From Firmicutes bacterium AM31-12AC (GTDB taxonomy: Bacteria; Bacillota; Clostridia; Lachnospirales; Lachnospiraceae), in contig QUJA01000018.1 of the NCBI GenBank assembly GCA_003480425.1, positions 1-49,938 of the forward strand: a DNA stretch of 49,938 nt, written 5' to 3'. Every line of letters begins with the position of its first letter. Positions within the stretch are counted from its first letter, which is position 1. The notes below the pieces were generated by a model, which saw only the letters and a program-made list of their open reading frames with translations, was not told where the DNA came from and did no database searches. Shown piece by piece: positions 21,097 to 30,101 of this stretch. The position numbers and the translations under genes were made by a program.

Positions 21097-21149
21097 GTTT
21101 CGTATTGTTTCGTTAAACTTAATATACGTCTTTTTCACTTTTCCGTCAA
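21097..21149 (-). promoter_or_regulatory. mal operon promoter with overlapping operator
   Basis: On the minus strand the -35 is TTGACG (21149-21144) and the -10 is TATATT (21126-21121), with a 17-base spacer. Immediately downstream, GTTTAACGAAAC (21118-21107) and a second GAAAC half-site (21101-21097) cover the predicted start. This is a classic LacI-family repressor position. The divergent LacI-type gene is the likely repressor. Confidence 0.8.
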
Positions 21150-21231
21150 TCTTTTTTCAATCTGCTACTTATTTTTATTAGTTTTGCACATTTTACTCAA
21201 TTCTTTTTTGTGCATTATTTTTTATTTTCTC

Positions 21232-21242
21232 GTTTCCGAAAC
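21232..21242. promoter_or_regulatory. Second operator-like palindrome GTTTCCGAAAC
   Basis: GTTTC and GAAAC arms around a central C lie midway between the two divergent promoters. It shares the GTTT/AAAC half-sites with the operator at 21107-21118, so it may allow looping or control of the regulator's own promoter. Confidence 0.5.
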
Positions 21243-21273
21243 TTGTCTAAACTTTTATTTTTCTTATAGTTCA

Positions 21274-21302
21274 TTGCTTTTTACCATATCATTGTATATA
21301 AT
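21274..21302 (+). promoter_or_regulatory. Promoter of the LacI-type regulator
   Basis: TTGCTT (21274-21279) and TATAAT (21297-21302) are separated by 17 bases, about 40 bases ahead of the regulator's start codon. Confidence 0.7.
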
Positions 21303-21345
21303 AAAATAAGATTTATTTTCCTACTTCATGAAAGGATCACATATT

Positions 21346-22353
21346 ATGACTACAATCCAAGATATTGCTGATAAGATGAACATTTCCAAGAGTACTGTAT
21401 CCAAAGCACTCAATGATGCACCTGATATCAGCGAAACTTTACGGAAACAGGTTTTAGAAACTGCTGTAGCCCTCGGTTATACTAAACTACGTCGTTATAA
21501 GAAACCCGTAAAAAAAATCTGTATTATAACAGAAAAAGAGAATATACAATACGAAGAGCCACATCATTTTGCCTATGACATTCTGCTTGGTTTTCGCCAA
21601 ATGGCTGAACCAGCCGGTTTTGATATTGAAATCGTACCTGTGGACGTTCAGATGCAACGGAACCAACATTATGATGTTTTTATGTTGGAGCATAATTACG
21701 TAGGAGCTTTTGTAATCGGCTTTTCCTTGAATGACCCTTGGATTCAGGATTTTAAAACCAGCCACACTCCTGCCGTGCTTTTCGATAACTATATTATCGG
21801 GAATCCCTCTACTGCTTATGTAGGTATTGATAATGATGAGGGAATGGAACTTGCTGTCTCTTATCTTGCCGGACTTGGTCATCGTAAGATTGCCTATCTC
21901 AGCGGTTCTCTTGGTTCTCAGATTCTTCAGATACGACATGCAGCCTTTCTCCGTGCCATGCACCAGCATGGACTGAAGACCTCTTCTGATTCTACCGGCT
22001 GCTCTTATTATTTGTCTGAATGTATGGAAAAGCACCTGCCTCGGTTTCTGGAAAAAGGAATGACTGCTATCATCTGCAGTCAGGACACTCTTGCCAATGC
22101 AGCCCTTATTCAGTGCCAGCAACTAGGCTACAGGGTTCCTGAAGATATCAGTATTATCGGATTTGATGATATTCCGATTGCAGCATATACATCTCCTCCA
22201 TTGACTACAATCAGACAAGATCGGCTTGAACTCGGAAAAAGCGGGTTCTTTGCACTATCAAGCCTACTTAATAACATTTCAATCAGCACATTTTTATTGC
22301 ATGCACAGCTAATTGAACGGAAATCTACAGGGGAAGTACCTGTGACATCATAA
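21346..22353 (+). CDS. LacI-family regulator, probable maltodextrin repressor
   Basis: AAAGGA lies ten bases before the ATG at 21346 (MTTIQDIADKMNIS), giving 335 residues; an ATG 18 bases upstream lacks a site. The DNA-binding helix-turn-helix is TIQDIADKMNISKSTVSKALND, followed by a hinge and a periplasmic-binding-like domain with VGIDNDEGMELAVSYLAGLGHRKIAYLSG and IIGFDDIPIAAYTSPPLTTI. It is divergent from the mal operon across 270 bases holding two operator-like palindromes, so it most likely senses maltose or maltodextrin and represses malE and downstream genes (MalR-like). The ligand is inferred from position. Confidence 0.92.
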   Translation: MTTIQDIADKMNISKSTVSKALNDAPDISETLRKQVLETAVALGYTKLRRYKKPVKKICIITEKENIQYEEPHHFAYDILLGFRQMAEPAGFDIEIVPVDVQMQRNQHYDVFMLEHNYVGAFVIGFSLNDPWIQDFKTSHTPAVLFDNYIIGNPSTAYVGIDNDEGMELAVSYLAGLGHRKIAYLSGSLGSQILQIRHAAFLRAMHQHGLKTSSDSTGCSYYLSECMEKHLPRFLEKGMTAIICSQDTLANAALIQCQQLGYRVPEDISIIGFDDIPIAAYTSPPLTTIRQDRLELGKSGFFALSSLLNNISISTFLLHAQLIERKSTGEVPVTS

Positions 22354-22376
22354 TATTTATCTGGTTATTTTTATAC

Positions 22377-22422
22377 AAAAAGGGCTAGGAAACTCTCTTT
22401 TGCTTGTTCCCTAACCCTTTTG
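22377..22422. terminator. Bidirectional terminator between convergent genes
   Basis: AAAAGGG with TAGG on the left arm pairs with CCTA and CCCTTTT on the right arm, with two mismatches. It lies between the LacI-type gene (plus) and the AraC-type gene (minus). Confidence 0.75.
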
Positions 22423-22443
22423 GATAGCATCTTTTATATTTTT

Positions 22444-23322
22444 TCAAATCCTATTCCATCCATGTACTTGGCTTATTTTTTTATATTTTAACGGAGAAAC
22501 TCCGTATGTTTTTTTGAAGATTCTGATAAAATAGCTTACATTCTGATATCCACTCTGCATTGCAATCTCTGTAACAGGAGTATCCGTATCTTGTAACAGC
22601 TGTTTTGCATATTCTAATCGTAAATGTGTTATATATTGCGAAAGTGTAATATGAAAGTGTTCCTTAAAATATCGCGATATATATTTTTCTGAAAGATGAA
22701 ACAGCTCACCAAATTCTTTCAACGATATCTTTTCTTTAAAATTCTGCTGTATATATGAAATCATTTCTTTTTCTACAGTATTTCTCCCACTTTTATCATT
22801 TTCGATCACAAAGCCCTTCTCCCACATTTCAAGAATAAATTGTAAAAGAATTCTTTTTGTCTTTATCTGAGCAGTTATTTCGGACTCAATTTTCTTATTT
22901 TTTGCCATATGTGTCTCAACCAACTGCTCACACAGTTCTTTTGCTGTATCTTTTACTCTTGGTCCTATCATCAGATGACCATTTTTTAGCGGCTTCAGTA
23001 ATTTATCATCTAACATATCATTTATGCAAAAAGATATGTATTCTACCGGAAAAAGGAAAGTAAAATAATCTACTGTACCAGTCTGTGAACCCATGAAATG
23101 CAGATTACCCGGCGACACTACAAAAGCATCCCCGGGAGTTCCAATATAATTTTCTCCTGATATACTTACAGTCAAAAAACCACTTTTTACATATATAATT
23201 TCTAGTTCATCATGCCAATGTACCGGTATCTGAAATGATCGTCCCCCATTTTTTATATGATATGTACTAAACGGATCATCCTTTGTACCGTGTGGTTTAT
23301 TTTCTTTTAATTCAAAGTACAT
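22444..23322 (-). CDS. AraC-family transcriptional regulator with cupin domain
   Basis: 292 residues. The N-terminal cupin (PVHWHDELEIIYVKSGFLTVSISGENY) is a typical sugar-sensing domain. The C-terminal double helix-turn-helix has ISLKEFGELFHLSEKYISRYFKEHF and DTPVTEIAMQSGYQNVSYFIRIFKKTYGVSPLKYK. It follows the MATE gene by eight bases on the same strand, so the two probably form a transcript. The effector is unknown. Confidence 0.92.
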   Translation of the reverse strand: MYFELKENKPHGTKDDPFSTYHIKNGGRSFQIPVHWHDELEIIYVKSGFLTVSISGENYIGTPGDAFVVSPGNLHFMGSQTGTVDYFTFLFPVEYISFCINDMLDDKLLKPLKNGHLMIGPRVKDTAKELCEQLVETHMAKNKKIESEITAQIKTKRILLQFILEMWEKGFVIENDKSGRNTVEKEMISYIQQNFKEKISLKEFGELFHLSEKYISRYFKEHFHITLSQYITHLRLEYAKQLLQDTDTPVTEIAMQSGYQNVSYFIRIFKKTYGVSPLKYKKISQVHGWNRI

Positions 23323-23330
23323 AATCTCTC

Positions 23331-24653
23331 CTATACTTCTACAAGACCTTTACTTTTCCATTTTCCACTCTTCCATCTAAGTACCATTCCCACAGCTCTC
23401 GCACATTCGTCACCTGCCATAGCAATATATGCTCCTACAGCCAGAAGTCCCATGTGTATTCCGAGAAAATAGGTTCCGCCAACTGCAAACAAATACATAA
23501 ATATCGCACCTAATATAACCGGAAAAAGTGCGTCTCCGCTCGTTTTTAACGCCTGCCCATATACAAGGTTTGTTACCCTTCCAAGTTCAAGAAATATATC
23601 TACTATTAACAACTTTACCACAAGATTTATCATCTGTGAATCATCAGTAAATATATGCACGATAAAATGTCCGGCAAATGCAAAGGTCACGGAAAAGCAT
23701 GTTGCTGTGATGATACCATATATCGCAGCTTTTCTCGTCCCCCTGTTACATTCCTCAAACTCTTTTGCTCCAATTCTCCAACCGGTCATAATTGCATTTG
23801 CCTGAGCAAGGGCAGCTCCCACGCAATACGAGAAATTTGCAATCTGTACAGCATATGAACGCGCTGTAACATTCATTCCGTCCACATCCATCTGATTCAT
23901 AAAACGCACTATAAATGTCATTGCGATGTTATAAAGTGCTGTTTCAAGCGCAGAAGGAAAACCAATCTTAACAATCTGTGCAAATATCTTTCTTGATGTA
24001 ATCCGCTCAGGACTCTGTTTTGCTTTTATAAGTACAGCCCCCATGCCGGCTACAATAATAAGATTTACAACTCTCGAAATAACCGTGGCAACAGCAACTC
24101 CCATCACACCCCAGTTGAATGCAAATAAAAATACTGAATTAAGTATTATATTGAGAACATTTCCAACAACAGTTCCTATTAAAGAATGTTTTGTATATCC
24201 AAACACTCTCAAATAACTAGAGAAAATAGGAATCAGTGCATTTAAAAAACATGCGCCGCCAACAATTCTAAGATATATTTCAGCCGGCTCAAGCAAAGCC
24301 GGAGCAATACTTACGATTCTAAGTATCCCACCGGAAAAAGTAGCAAGAACGACAGACATTACGATACCTATCAATGCGTTGAATATAAGTCCAAGTTGTC
24401 TTGCCTGATATGCTATCCCCGGTCTTCCGGCTCCGATATTTTGTGACATAACGGCTATCATACCCGATGATATTACTCCAAACATAATAATAAAAACACC
24501 TATATATGTATTTGCTGTTCCCACTGCTCCTACAGCCTGATCACTTACAGATGATAGCATAAGCGTATCAACCATACCTGAAAGCATATAAAATAAAGTT
24601 TCTAAGCATATTGGCACAGATAGCTGTGTTAATGTTTTTCTTTCCGCTGCCAT
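23331..24653 (-). CDS. MATE-family efflux transporter
   Basis: GAGGAG before the ATG at 24653 (MAAERKTLTQLSVPICLE) sets a 440-residue protein. Twelve membrane segments in two MatE halves are visible: GMVDTLMLSSVSDQAVGAVGTANTY in the first and FPSALETALYNIAMTF in the second. MATE proteins expel cationic drugs or metabolites using Na+ or H+. It appears complete, unlike the MATE stub at 43820. Confidence 0.92.
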   Translation of the reverse strand: MAAERKTLTQLSVPICLETLFYMLSGMVDTLMLSSVSDQAVGAVGTANTYIGVFIIMFGVISSGMIAVMSQNIGAGRPGIAYQARQLGLIFNALIGIVMSVVLATFSGGILRIVSIAPALLEPAEIYLRIVGGACFLNALIPIFSSYLRVFGYTKHSLIGTVVGNVLNIILNSVFLFAFNWGVMGVAVATVISRVVNLIIVAGMGAVLIKAKQSPERITSRKIFAQIVKIGFPSALETALYNIAMTFIVRFMNQMDVDGMNVTARSYAVQIANFSYCVGAALAQANAIMTGWRIGAKEFEECNRGTRKAAIYGIITATCFSVTFAFAGHFIVHIFTDDSQMINLVVKLLIVDIFLELGRVTNLVYGQALKTSGDALFPVILGAIFMYLFAVGGTYFLGIHMGLLAVGAYIAMAGDECARAVGMVLRWKSGKWKSKGLVEV

Positions 24654-24751
24654 AGTTTTTCTCCTCACATACAATTCAAGAATACCATATCAATAATACG
24701 ATATATTTCTATGTAATTCTTGTATAATATCATGTGAAAATTGCACTATTT

Positions 24752-25447
24752 CTACTTTATCTTAAAGAGCACTGGGACATATTTAGATATTCCATAATCT
24801 TCAACAATACTGGTTATTCTAGCGCCTGCATCCTTTGATGAAGCACCACATAAGAAAACCCTTTCATCAGCAGTTCCATAATCCAACACGATAAAACGAT
24901 CATGGAATATACCTCATCTGCACTACTGAATTTTGCATTAAACATGAGCCACTTGTCATCATCGTCTGAAACAAAGCTGTTCATCATATCAGCCAACTCA
25001 GATTTTGTCACAACATCCTTCAAGCCTTCTGCAACATCTGAAATCTGCTTTTCAATAGATATCATATCTGAGTTGATTTTGTTAATTTCTATTCTGTTGT
25101 TAGCAGTTTCCATGCTTAACTGAAGTATTTCCCGCTGACCTATTAAATCACGATTTTCTAAAATGTAATCTTTCATTCTTTTGAAGGTTCTCACCAATGC
25201 AATGCTTTGTCTTACTGCAAGTTCTCCTTTTAGTACAGTCATTAACATGTATACACCTTGTTCCGTAAAAACGTAAGGATTGCTGCGGGATTTGCTGCTT
25301 ATATTTGCGGTCACAAATTGTGACCGCAAATATTTAACTTCATTATCAGATAATTGAAACATCATATCATTCTGAAATCTTTCTATATTTCTTTTTACCT
25401 GCTGATTAAAAGCCTTAAGTTCATATCCATATTCAGCAAACTGGCCT
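24752..25447 (-). pseudogene. ORF6N-domain protein, truncated and internally deleted
   Basis: The visible N-terminal part starts in mid-domain (FAEYGYELKAFNQQVKRNIERF), directly after the stop of the HTH gene, so the first ~30 residues are gone. SNPYVFTEQGVYMLMTVLKGEL and the coiled-coil region follow. After DEVYSM the frame jumps. Another frame continues with HDRFIVLDYGTADERVFLCGASSKDAGARITSIVEDYG, the normal C-terminus, ending at 24752. About 20-30 residues are missing at the jump. Intact members are phage or island DNA-binding proteins. This is a decayed mobile-element gene. Confidence 0.8.
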
Positions 25448-25724
25448 ATTCCTCTTTTTTCTTCATTTTGTCATAATATGCTTTATACCTATAAATCGTC
25501 CTCTCACTGACATTGTTCCTCTTCGCAATTTCTATCATCGTCATACCGCTCTCATACCCAACAACAAAATCATTATAAATTGCCCTCCACTTGGCGTTAT
25601 GTTTCTGACGACCGCTTAATTTACGATTTCTGTAATACTCCAATTCCTCCCGAAGTTCTACATTCTCTTTTTCCAACTCCTCAATTCTTTTTAATGCCTC
25701 TTCAAGTGTTACAGATTTCTCCAT
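25446..25724 (-). CDS. Small coiled-coil plus helix-turn-helix DNA-binding protein
   Basis: GGAGG eight bases before the ATG at 25724 (MEKSVTLEEALKRIEELEKE) fixes a 92-residue product. Residues 6-35 form a heptad coiled coil. The C-terminal segment MTMIEIAKRNNVSERTIYRYKAYYDKM is a resolvase-type (HTH_7) helix-turn-helix. It lacks a catalytic domain, so it could be a small regulator or the DNA-binding remnant of a recombinase. Its stop abuts the broken ORF6N gene, which suggests its insertion caused that truncation. Confidence 0.65.
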   Translation of the reverse strand: MEKSVTLEEALKRIEELEKENVELREELEYYRNRKLSGRQKHNAKWRAIYNDFVVGYESGMTMIEIAKRNNVSERTIYRYKAYYDKMKKKEE

Positions 25725-25812
25725 TACCCTGTCCTCCATCCATGTCATTCTCATTTTGTCTATATTATAAATATCTGTGTTTCTTTAGTCAATCCGATTA
25801 TGTCATGTTGTA

Positions 25813-26036
25813 TTATTTTTTACAAGTCTTACCCAATTCATTTTTGGCTTTGATCTCTTTCTGGACTTGAATCTTGGAAATTTTTGCAAACACTCGAAAA
25901 AATTCTTATACGCAGTACAGGCATCTTTGATTGCCTGTTTGGTTACATTATTTGAAATATTCAGCAACCTTGCATATTCTTCAGAGTGTCTAAGCTTTGT
26001 AAATTCTTTTCTGAGTTCTGAATCTGAAATGATCAT
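25813..26036 (-). pseudogene. TnpB (IS200/IS605 family) internal-deletion remnant
   Basis: About 70 residues match the middle of TnpB (SELRKEFTKLRHSEEYARLL, then NNVTKQAIKDACTAYKNFF and KFPRFKSRKRSKP). The frame then breaks, and a neighbouring frame reads AKNELGKTCKK and stops at 25813, which could be the original C-terminus. RuvC residues and the zinc finger are gone, so no nuclease activity is possible. No TnpA partner or IS ends were found. Confidence 0.65.
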
Positions 26037-26086
26037 GTATAGAATAATATTTACTCAAAGTATCAACTCCCTTAAGTAAAAAAATA

Positions 26087-26118
26087 GCTGCTGATGCTTT
26101 CGCACCAACAGCCATTGC
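26087..26118. terminator. Hairpin of a recurring terminator-like family
   Basis: AGCTGCTGATGCTTTC pairs, with G-U pairs, to TCGCACCAACAGCC. Related hairpins occur at 41685-41714 and 43735-43768. Confidence 0.4.
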
Positions 26119-26180
26119 TTAAGTTCGATATTATTATGAAGTTATTTCTTTTCATCCTGTTCTTCAATATATTGAAATAC

Positions 26181-26316
26181 CTTTTTCTCCAGCTACATAT
26201 TTAGCATAAACTTCTCGTTCATCCGCCAAATAAATCATTCGTTCTTTTAATTTCTTTTTCGTCGGAGTGTACGCAATGAGCCATAACCGTCTTGCTGTCT
26301 CTTCCAAACAACCCAA
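26181..26316 (-). pseudogene. Guanine deaminase shard, second copy
   Basis: 26181-26245 is identical to 37061-37125 except for one base, encoding the C-terminal RMIYLADEREVYAKYVAGEK. 26268-26316 matches 37525-37573 with two mismatches, covering the TVMAHCVH region. The ~400 bases between these blocks in the other copy are reduced to 22 here. The shard cannot encode an enzyme. It lies just behind the fructokinase gene. Confidence 0.85.
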
Positions 26317-26394
26317 TCTTGAAAGTTTTCCTGCTTATATCCTTGTTAAAAATAGAGGGATTTTTACAGCCCCGAGTTTGTTCATATACATTCA

Positions 26395-27355
26395 TTATTT
26401 CTGCATAAATTCAAACACTGCCTCTTTCGTCGGAATCGCAGGGATTCCACCTCTCTTTTGCACACACAATCCAGCAACTGCATTTCCCAAAACAGCACAC
26501 TTTTGATTTCTTCCCATTCCATTTTTTCAACATTCTTATTCATAGAAAGAATACTGCATAATACGCCTCCCCAAAATGAATCACCTGCCCAGTTGTGTCG
26601 ACCGCATGTATCTGAAATGCTTTGATGATTTCTTTTCTGCTTTTTGTTGCCATAAGAACGCCCTGTTCTCCCAATGTAATGGCAACCAGCTTTGGTCCCA
26701 TGGCAAGAAGTTGATCTGCAGCCTGCTCATAACTTTTCGCCTCTGTCAACAGAGTACTCTCTTCATCCGATACCTTCATGACATCTACCAATTCTATGAC
26801 AGATTTCATTTTTTTCACTGCATCCTCTTTGCTCTTCCAAAGAGACGGGCGATAATTCGGATCATAGGAAATAAGTGCACCCGCTGCTTTTGCCATTTTT
26901 ACCGCTTCAATCGTTGTACTTTCTGCCGGTTCATCTGTCAGCGATAATGATCCAAAATGAAAAATTCTACAACCTGAAATTAATGTCTGATCCAGTTCTT
27001 CTTTTTTTAACTGTGTATCTGCACCCGGTTTTCTTGCAAAAGAAAAATTTCGTTCTCCATTTTCACCGATTTCCACAAATGCCAACGTTGTAAAACACCC
27101 CGGGTCTTCAACAATAGCATCTGTATTGATTCCTTCCTTTTGCAATGTCTTCTTTAAAAATTTACCATGCATATCGTTTCCAACTTTTCCAATAAAAGAT
27201 GTGCGATACCCAAAGTGACTTGCAACGGTTAGAAGATTTGCCGGAGCACCGCCGGGATTCTGTTCGAACAATTTTCTCCCATCCTGACTGTGTCCTGCTT
27301 CTGTAAAATCAATCAGCAATTCTCCCAATGCCACGATATCAACTTTTTCTTCCAT
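26395..27355 (-). pseudogene. PfkB-family fructokinase, two frameshifts
   Basis: The first frame covers MEEKVDIVALGELLIDF through FEQNPGGAPANLL, the substrate-binding signature, and then breaks at DTTG in ACAACTGGGCAGG. Adding a G restores DTTGAGDSFWGGVL with the catalytic Asp. A second one-base addition about 60 bases on restores GNAVAGLCVQKRGGIPAIPT and the stop at 26395. Repaired length is 320 residues, normal for bacterial fructokinases, which phosphorylate fructose to fructose-6-phosphate. The start overlaps the upstream GPH gene by 17 bases. Both lesions are one-base losses, so sequence error is likely; the shorter 271-residue frame would lack the catalytic base. Confidence 0.85.
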
Positions 27356-28703
27356 TTTTCAGTTCCTCCACAATCTCGTTATAACGTTTTTTATTTAACC
27401 GGTAGAAAAATAATACAACCGCAGTCACAATCCACAGTGCACCTGGAATCGTCGTAAATGCATGTTTCATAATTGAAAGTACAATTGCATTTTGTGTCTG
27501 ATTTGCAATATAACCATATTTTCCAAGTAATCCTGCTAAAAGTGCTGTTCCAACTGCCATTCCGATTTTATTTCCAAGTGAAATAAATGCATACTGAAAA
27601 CCATCATTTCTAAGTCCGGTTTTCCACTCCCCATATTCCACACAGTCTGGAATAATTGCATAGATTGCGGTATTAAATCCAGAGAAAAAAAACTGTGTGA
27701 GACCAGATAATGCATAAAAAATAGCCGGTGATTCTTTGGCATTGAAGAAAAACATAGACAACATGGAAATTCCTGTAAATAAAGCAAAGAGAGATGCTGT
27801 TCTTCCTTTGTTATTCAACTTGCGGAATAATGGTTGAAAACAGGCTGCCCCGACGATAGAAGGAATAATGATGCACATCGAATAAGTTGTGTAGTAGGAG
27901 GCATTTCCTTCCACATATGTAAAATAATACAGAATATCTGCGTTTCTACCATACAATGTAAATCCAAATAATATCTGTCCTGCCAATGCAAGAAGATATG
28001 GTCTGTTCTGCATGACTGCTTTCAACTGTATCTTTACAGAAATTTTTTCTTTTTCCGGAGTAATCACTGCCTCTTTCGTCTTCGCAAAGCAGAAGAAATG
28101 ACAGGCTGTAAAAATACATCCATATATGACCGCAACCGTCAGATATCCTGTCTTTGCACTATGACTGCCGAATTTGCTGAGCAGTGGAACTGTGATAATA
28201 TTTAACACACCAATTGCAATCATCGCTGCAACCGAACGGGATGTATTTATTTTTGCACGTTCATCAATATCCTGTGTCATAGCACCACACAAGGTTCCAT
28301 ATGGAATATTCACACAGGTATACCCTAAAACCAGCAGACAATATGTAATTACCATATAAATGATCTTTCCATTCTGCGGCCAGTCAGGTCTTGCCCAGAA
28401 TGTCATAACAAGAAGAATCGCTGTGATTGGTGCCGCTACTAACAACCATGGACGGTACCGTCCCCATCTCGATTTTGTTTTATCTGTAAGTCCCCCGACG
28501 ATTGGATCATTGATTGCATCCCAGAATCTTGAAAAAAGCATAAGTGCTGACACAGCCGCCATACTGATTCCGAATACGTCTGTATAAAATATCATCAGAA
28601 AATTACTGACGAACATCCAGCTGAAATTACATCCAACATCACCAAACCCATATGCAATCTTACTGATCAGCGGTACTTTTCCATTTTTGTTTTCGCTTCC
28701 CAT
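27339..28703 (-). CDS. GPH-family sugar cation symporter
   Basis: AAGGAG precedes the ATG at 28703 (MGSENKNGKVPLISK), giving 454 residues. Twelve membrane segments are present, with the GPH signatures GFGDVGCNFSWMFVSNFLMIFYTDVFG and DAINDPIVGGLTDKTKSRWGRYRPW. Members import glycosides, pentosides or hexuronides with H+ or Na+. Its position between an alcohol dehydrogenase and a fructokinase suggests a polyol or a disaccharide that yields fructose. Another GPH member lies at 34951. Confidence 0.92.
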   Translation of the reverse strand: MGSENKNGKVPLISKIAYGFGDVGCNFSWMFVSNFLMIFYTDVFGISMAAVSALMLFSRFWDAINDPIVGGLTDKTKSRWGRYRPWLLVAAPITAILLVMTFWARPDWPQNGKIIYMVITYCLLVLGYTCVNIPYGTLCGAMTQDIDERAKINTSRSVAAMIAIGVLNIITVPLLSKFGSHSAKTGYLTVAVIYGCIFTACHFFCFAKTKEAVITPEKEKISVKIQLKAVMQNRPYLLALAGQILFGFTLYGRNADILYYFTYVEGNASYYTTYSMCIIIPSIVGAACFQPLFRKLNNKGRTASLFALFTGISMLSMFFFNAKESPAIFYALSGLTQFFFSGFNTAIYAIIPDCVEYGEWKTGLRNDGFQYAFISLGNKIGMAVGTALLAGLLGKYGYIANQTQNAIVLSIMKHAFTTIPGALWIVTAVVLFFYRLNKKRYNEIVEELKNGRKS

Positions 28704-28712
28704 ATACACTCC

Positions 28713-29741
28713 TTATTTTTCACTGACGTTGATAATTACTTTCATCGTTGTCTCGCGGTTATCATCAATATACTGGTATGCCTTCAGATAATCTTTAAAA
28801 GCAAATGTCTTTGAGATGAGCGGTTTCAAATGAACTTTGCCCTCATTTACCAGTCTGATTCCATCTATATAATCATCATGGCGGTACATCATCGTGCTCT
28901 TAATGTCAAGTTCGTGGTCATTTGCCACTGCAAGATCTACTTCTGCCATTCCTGCAAAAACAGCCACCAGTACGATTGTGCTTCCTTTTCTTGCATCTTT
29001 AATTGCCTGTCCCATTGTGATATTGTTTCCGGCACAATCGTAAATCACATCCGCCTTATCCGGTCCAAATGCTTCGAGCATTGCCGCACCGAAGTCTTTA
29101 TTTTTAGTATTCACACACACATCAATTCCACATTCTTTTGCTTTTGCCAGTCTAAGATCACTGATATCTGTGATCATCACTTTCGCTGCCCCCATTCCTT
29201 TTGCTGCCTGTGCCACGAGATTTCCAATCGGTCCTGCTCCAAGGACTGCTATATTCATGCCATCCACATCACCTATCTGTTTTACACCATGAACTGCCAC
29301 AGCAAGAGGTTCGATCATAGCTCCTTCTTCATAGGACATATCTTCTGGAATAGGTGTTACTTTAGATGCATCCACTGCAAAATACTCAGATGCTGTTCCT
29401 GTCGTCTGAAATCCCATTACTTTTAATTCCTCACAGAGATTATACTTTCCATGACGACATGGATAGCAATGTCCACAATATACCTGAGGCTCTATCGTCA
29501 CCTTCTGTCCCACATGAAACTCTGTGACATTTTTTCCAAGTTCTGTAATCTCACCGGAAACCTCATGTCCCTGTGTTACCGGATATTTTGTAAACGGATG
29601 TTTTCCATGATAAACATGAATATCTGATCCACAAACACCAATATTCATAATCTTTACCAACACCTGATTTTCCTTTACCTCCGGAACCGGAACCTCTCTG
29701 AAAATAATTTCTCCTGGATTTGTCATTACCTGCTGTAACAT
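28713..29741 (-). CDS. Zinc-dependent alcohol/polyol dehydrogenase (MDR family)
   Basis: 342 residues. The catalytic zinc ligands are Cys in GVCGSDIHVYHGKH and the GHE pair. The structural zinc is held by CGHCYPCRHGKYNLC. The Rossmann motif AVLGAGPIGNLVAQAAKGMGA binds NAD(P). It oxidises a sugar alcohol or sugar; sorbitol/xylitol dehydrogenase-like activity would feed the downstream fructokinase. That pathway is inference from the operon. AAGGAGG precedes the ATG. The gap to the GPH gene is nine bases. Confidence 0.9.
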   Translation of the reverse strand: MLQQVMTNPGEIIFREVPVPEVKENQVLVKIMNIGVCGSDIHVYHGKHPFTKYPVTQGHEVSGEITELGKNVTEFHVGQKVTIEPQVYCGHCYPCRHGKYNLCEELKVMGFQTTGTASEYFAVDASKVTPIPEDMSYEEGAMIEPLAVAVHGVKQIGDVDGMNIAVLGAGPIGNLVAQAAKGMGAAKVMITDISDLRLAKAKECGIDVCVNTKNKDFGAAMLEAFGPDKADVIYDCAGNNITMGQAIKDARKGSTIVLVAVFAGMAEVDLAVANDHELDIKSTMMYRHDDYIDGIRLVNEGKVHLKPLISKTFAFKDYLKAYQYIDDNRETTMKVIINVSEK

Positions 29742-29770
29742 AATTGTTTCCTCCTTTTCACATTATTTTA

Positions 29771-29836
29771 TTTTATGTTTTATAAAATGTTTTATCAAAG
29801 TAATTATATTATTACCATACAAACACATTTTGTCAA
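29771..29836 (-). promoter_or_regulatory. Promoter and operator region of the dehydrogenase-GPH-kinase operon
   Basis: A minus-strand TTGACA (29836-29831) is followed at 16-19 bases by AT-rich -10 candidates (TAATAA/TAATAT near 29809-29816). Just downstream ATAAAACAT occurs twice around the palindrome TTTTATAAAA (29779-29788). The adjacent ROK regulator is the natural candidate to bind there. Confidence 0.55.
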
Positions 29837-29910
29837 TATATTTTTTCATATTTTTATATATTTCATAATTTCAAAACACATTTTTTGTACATTTTTCACA
29901 ATTAACACGC

Positions 29911-29956
29911 AAAAAACGGAAAGAAAACCTTAGTTACTGTTTTCTTTCCGTTTTTT
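29911..29956. terminator. Perfect 18-bp stem terminator
   Basis: AAAAAACGGAAAGAAAAC (29911-29928) and GTTTTCTTTCCGTTTTTT (29939-29956) are exact complements around a 10-base loop. It ends the ROK transcript before the dehydrogenase operon promoter and works in either direction. Confidence 0.85.
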
Positions 29957-30006
29957 ACTATAATATCTTTTTTTAATTTTACACAACTTCTCGTTTTTCA
30001 CACATA

Positions 30007-30100
30007 TCAAGTCGAACGTCCGCATTCGCTTTGCAACCTGTCAGTGGGAGCTGTACCGTACGGAATTTTCAGTTCAGAAAATTCCTACCTGTGAACAGTT
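30007..30100. repeat. Intergenic structured repeat, second copy of the 16-nt head
   Basis: TCAAGTCGAACGTCCG (30007-30022) equals 7203-7218. It is followed by a GGAATTTTC/GAAAATTCC hairpin (30062-30070 with 30077-30085). Like the other copy it sits right behind the 3' end of a minus-strand gene. Confidence 0.5.
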
Positions 30101-30101
30101 A

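Noticed and set aside
25813..26118. Possible intact IS200/IS605 element with omega RNA
   Set aside because: The TnpB core is deleted, no TnpA is present and I cannot identify element ends, so no functional element or guide RNA is supported.
26267..26506. 79-residue plus-strand frame
   Set aside because: It is the complement of the guanine deaminase shard and the fructokinase tail.
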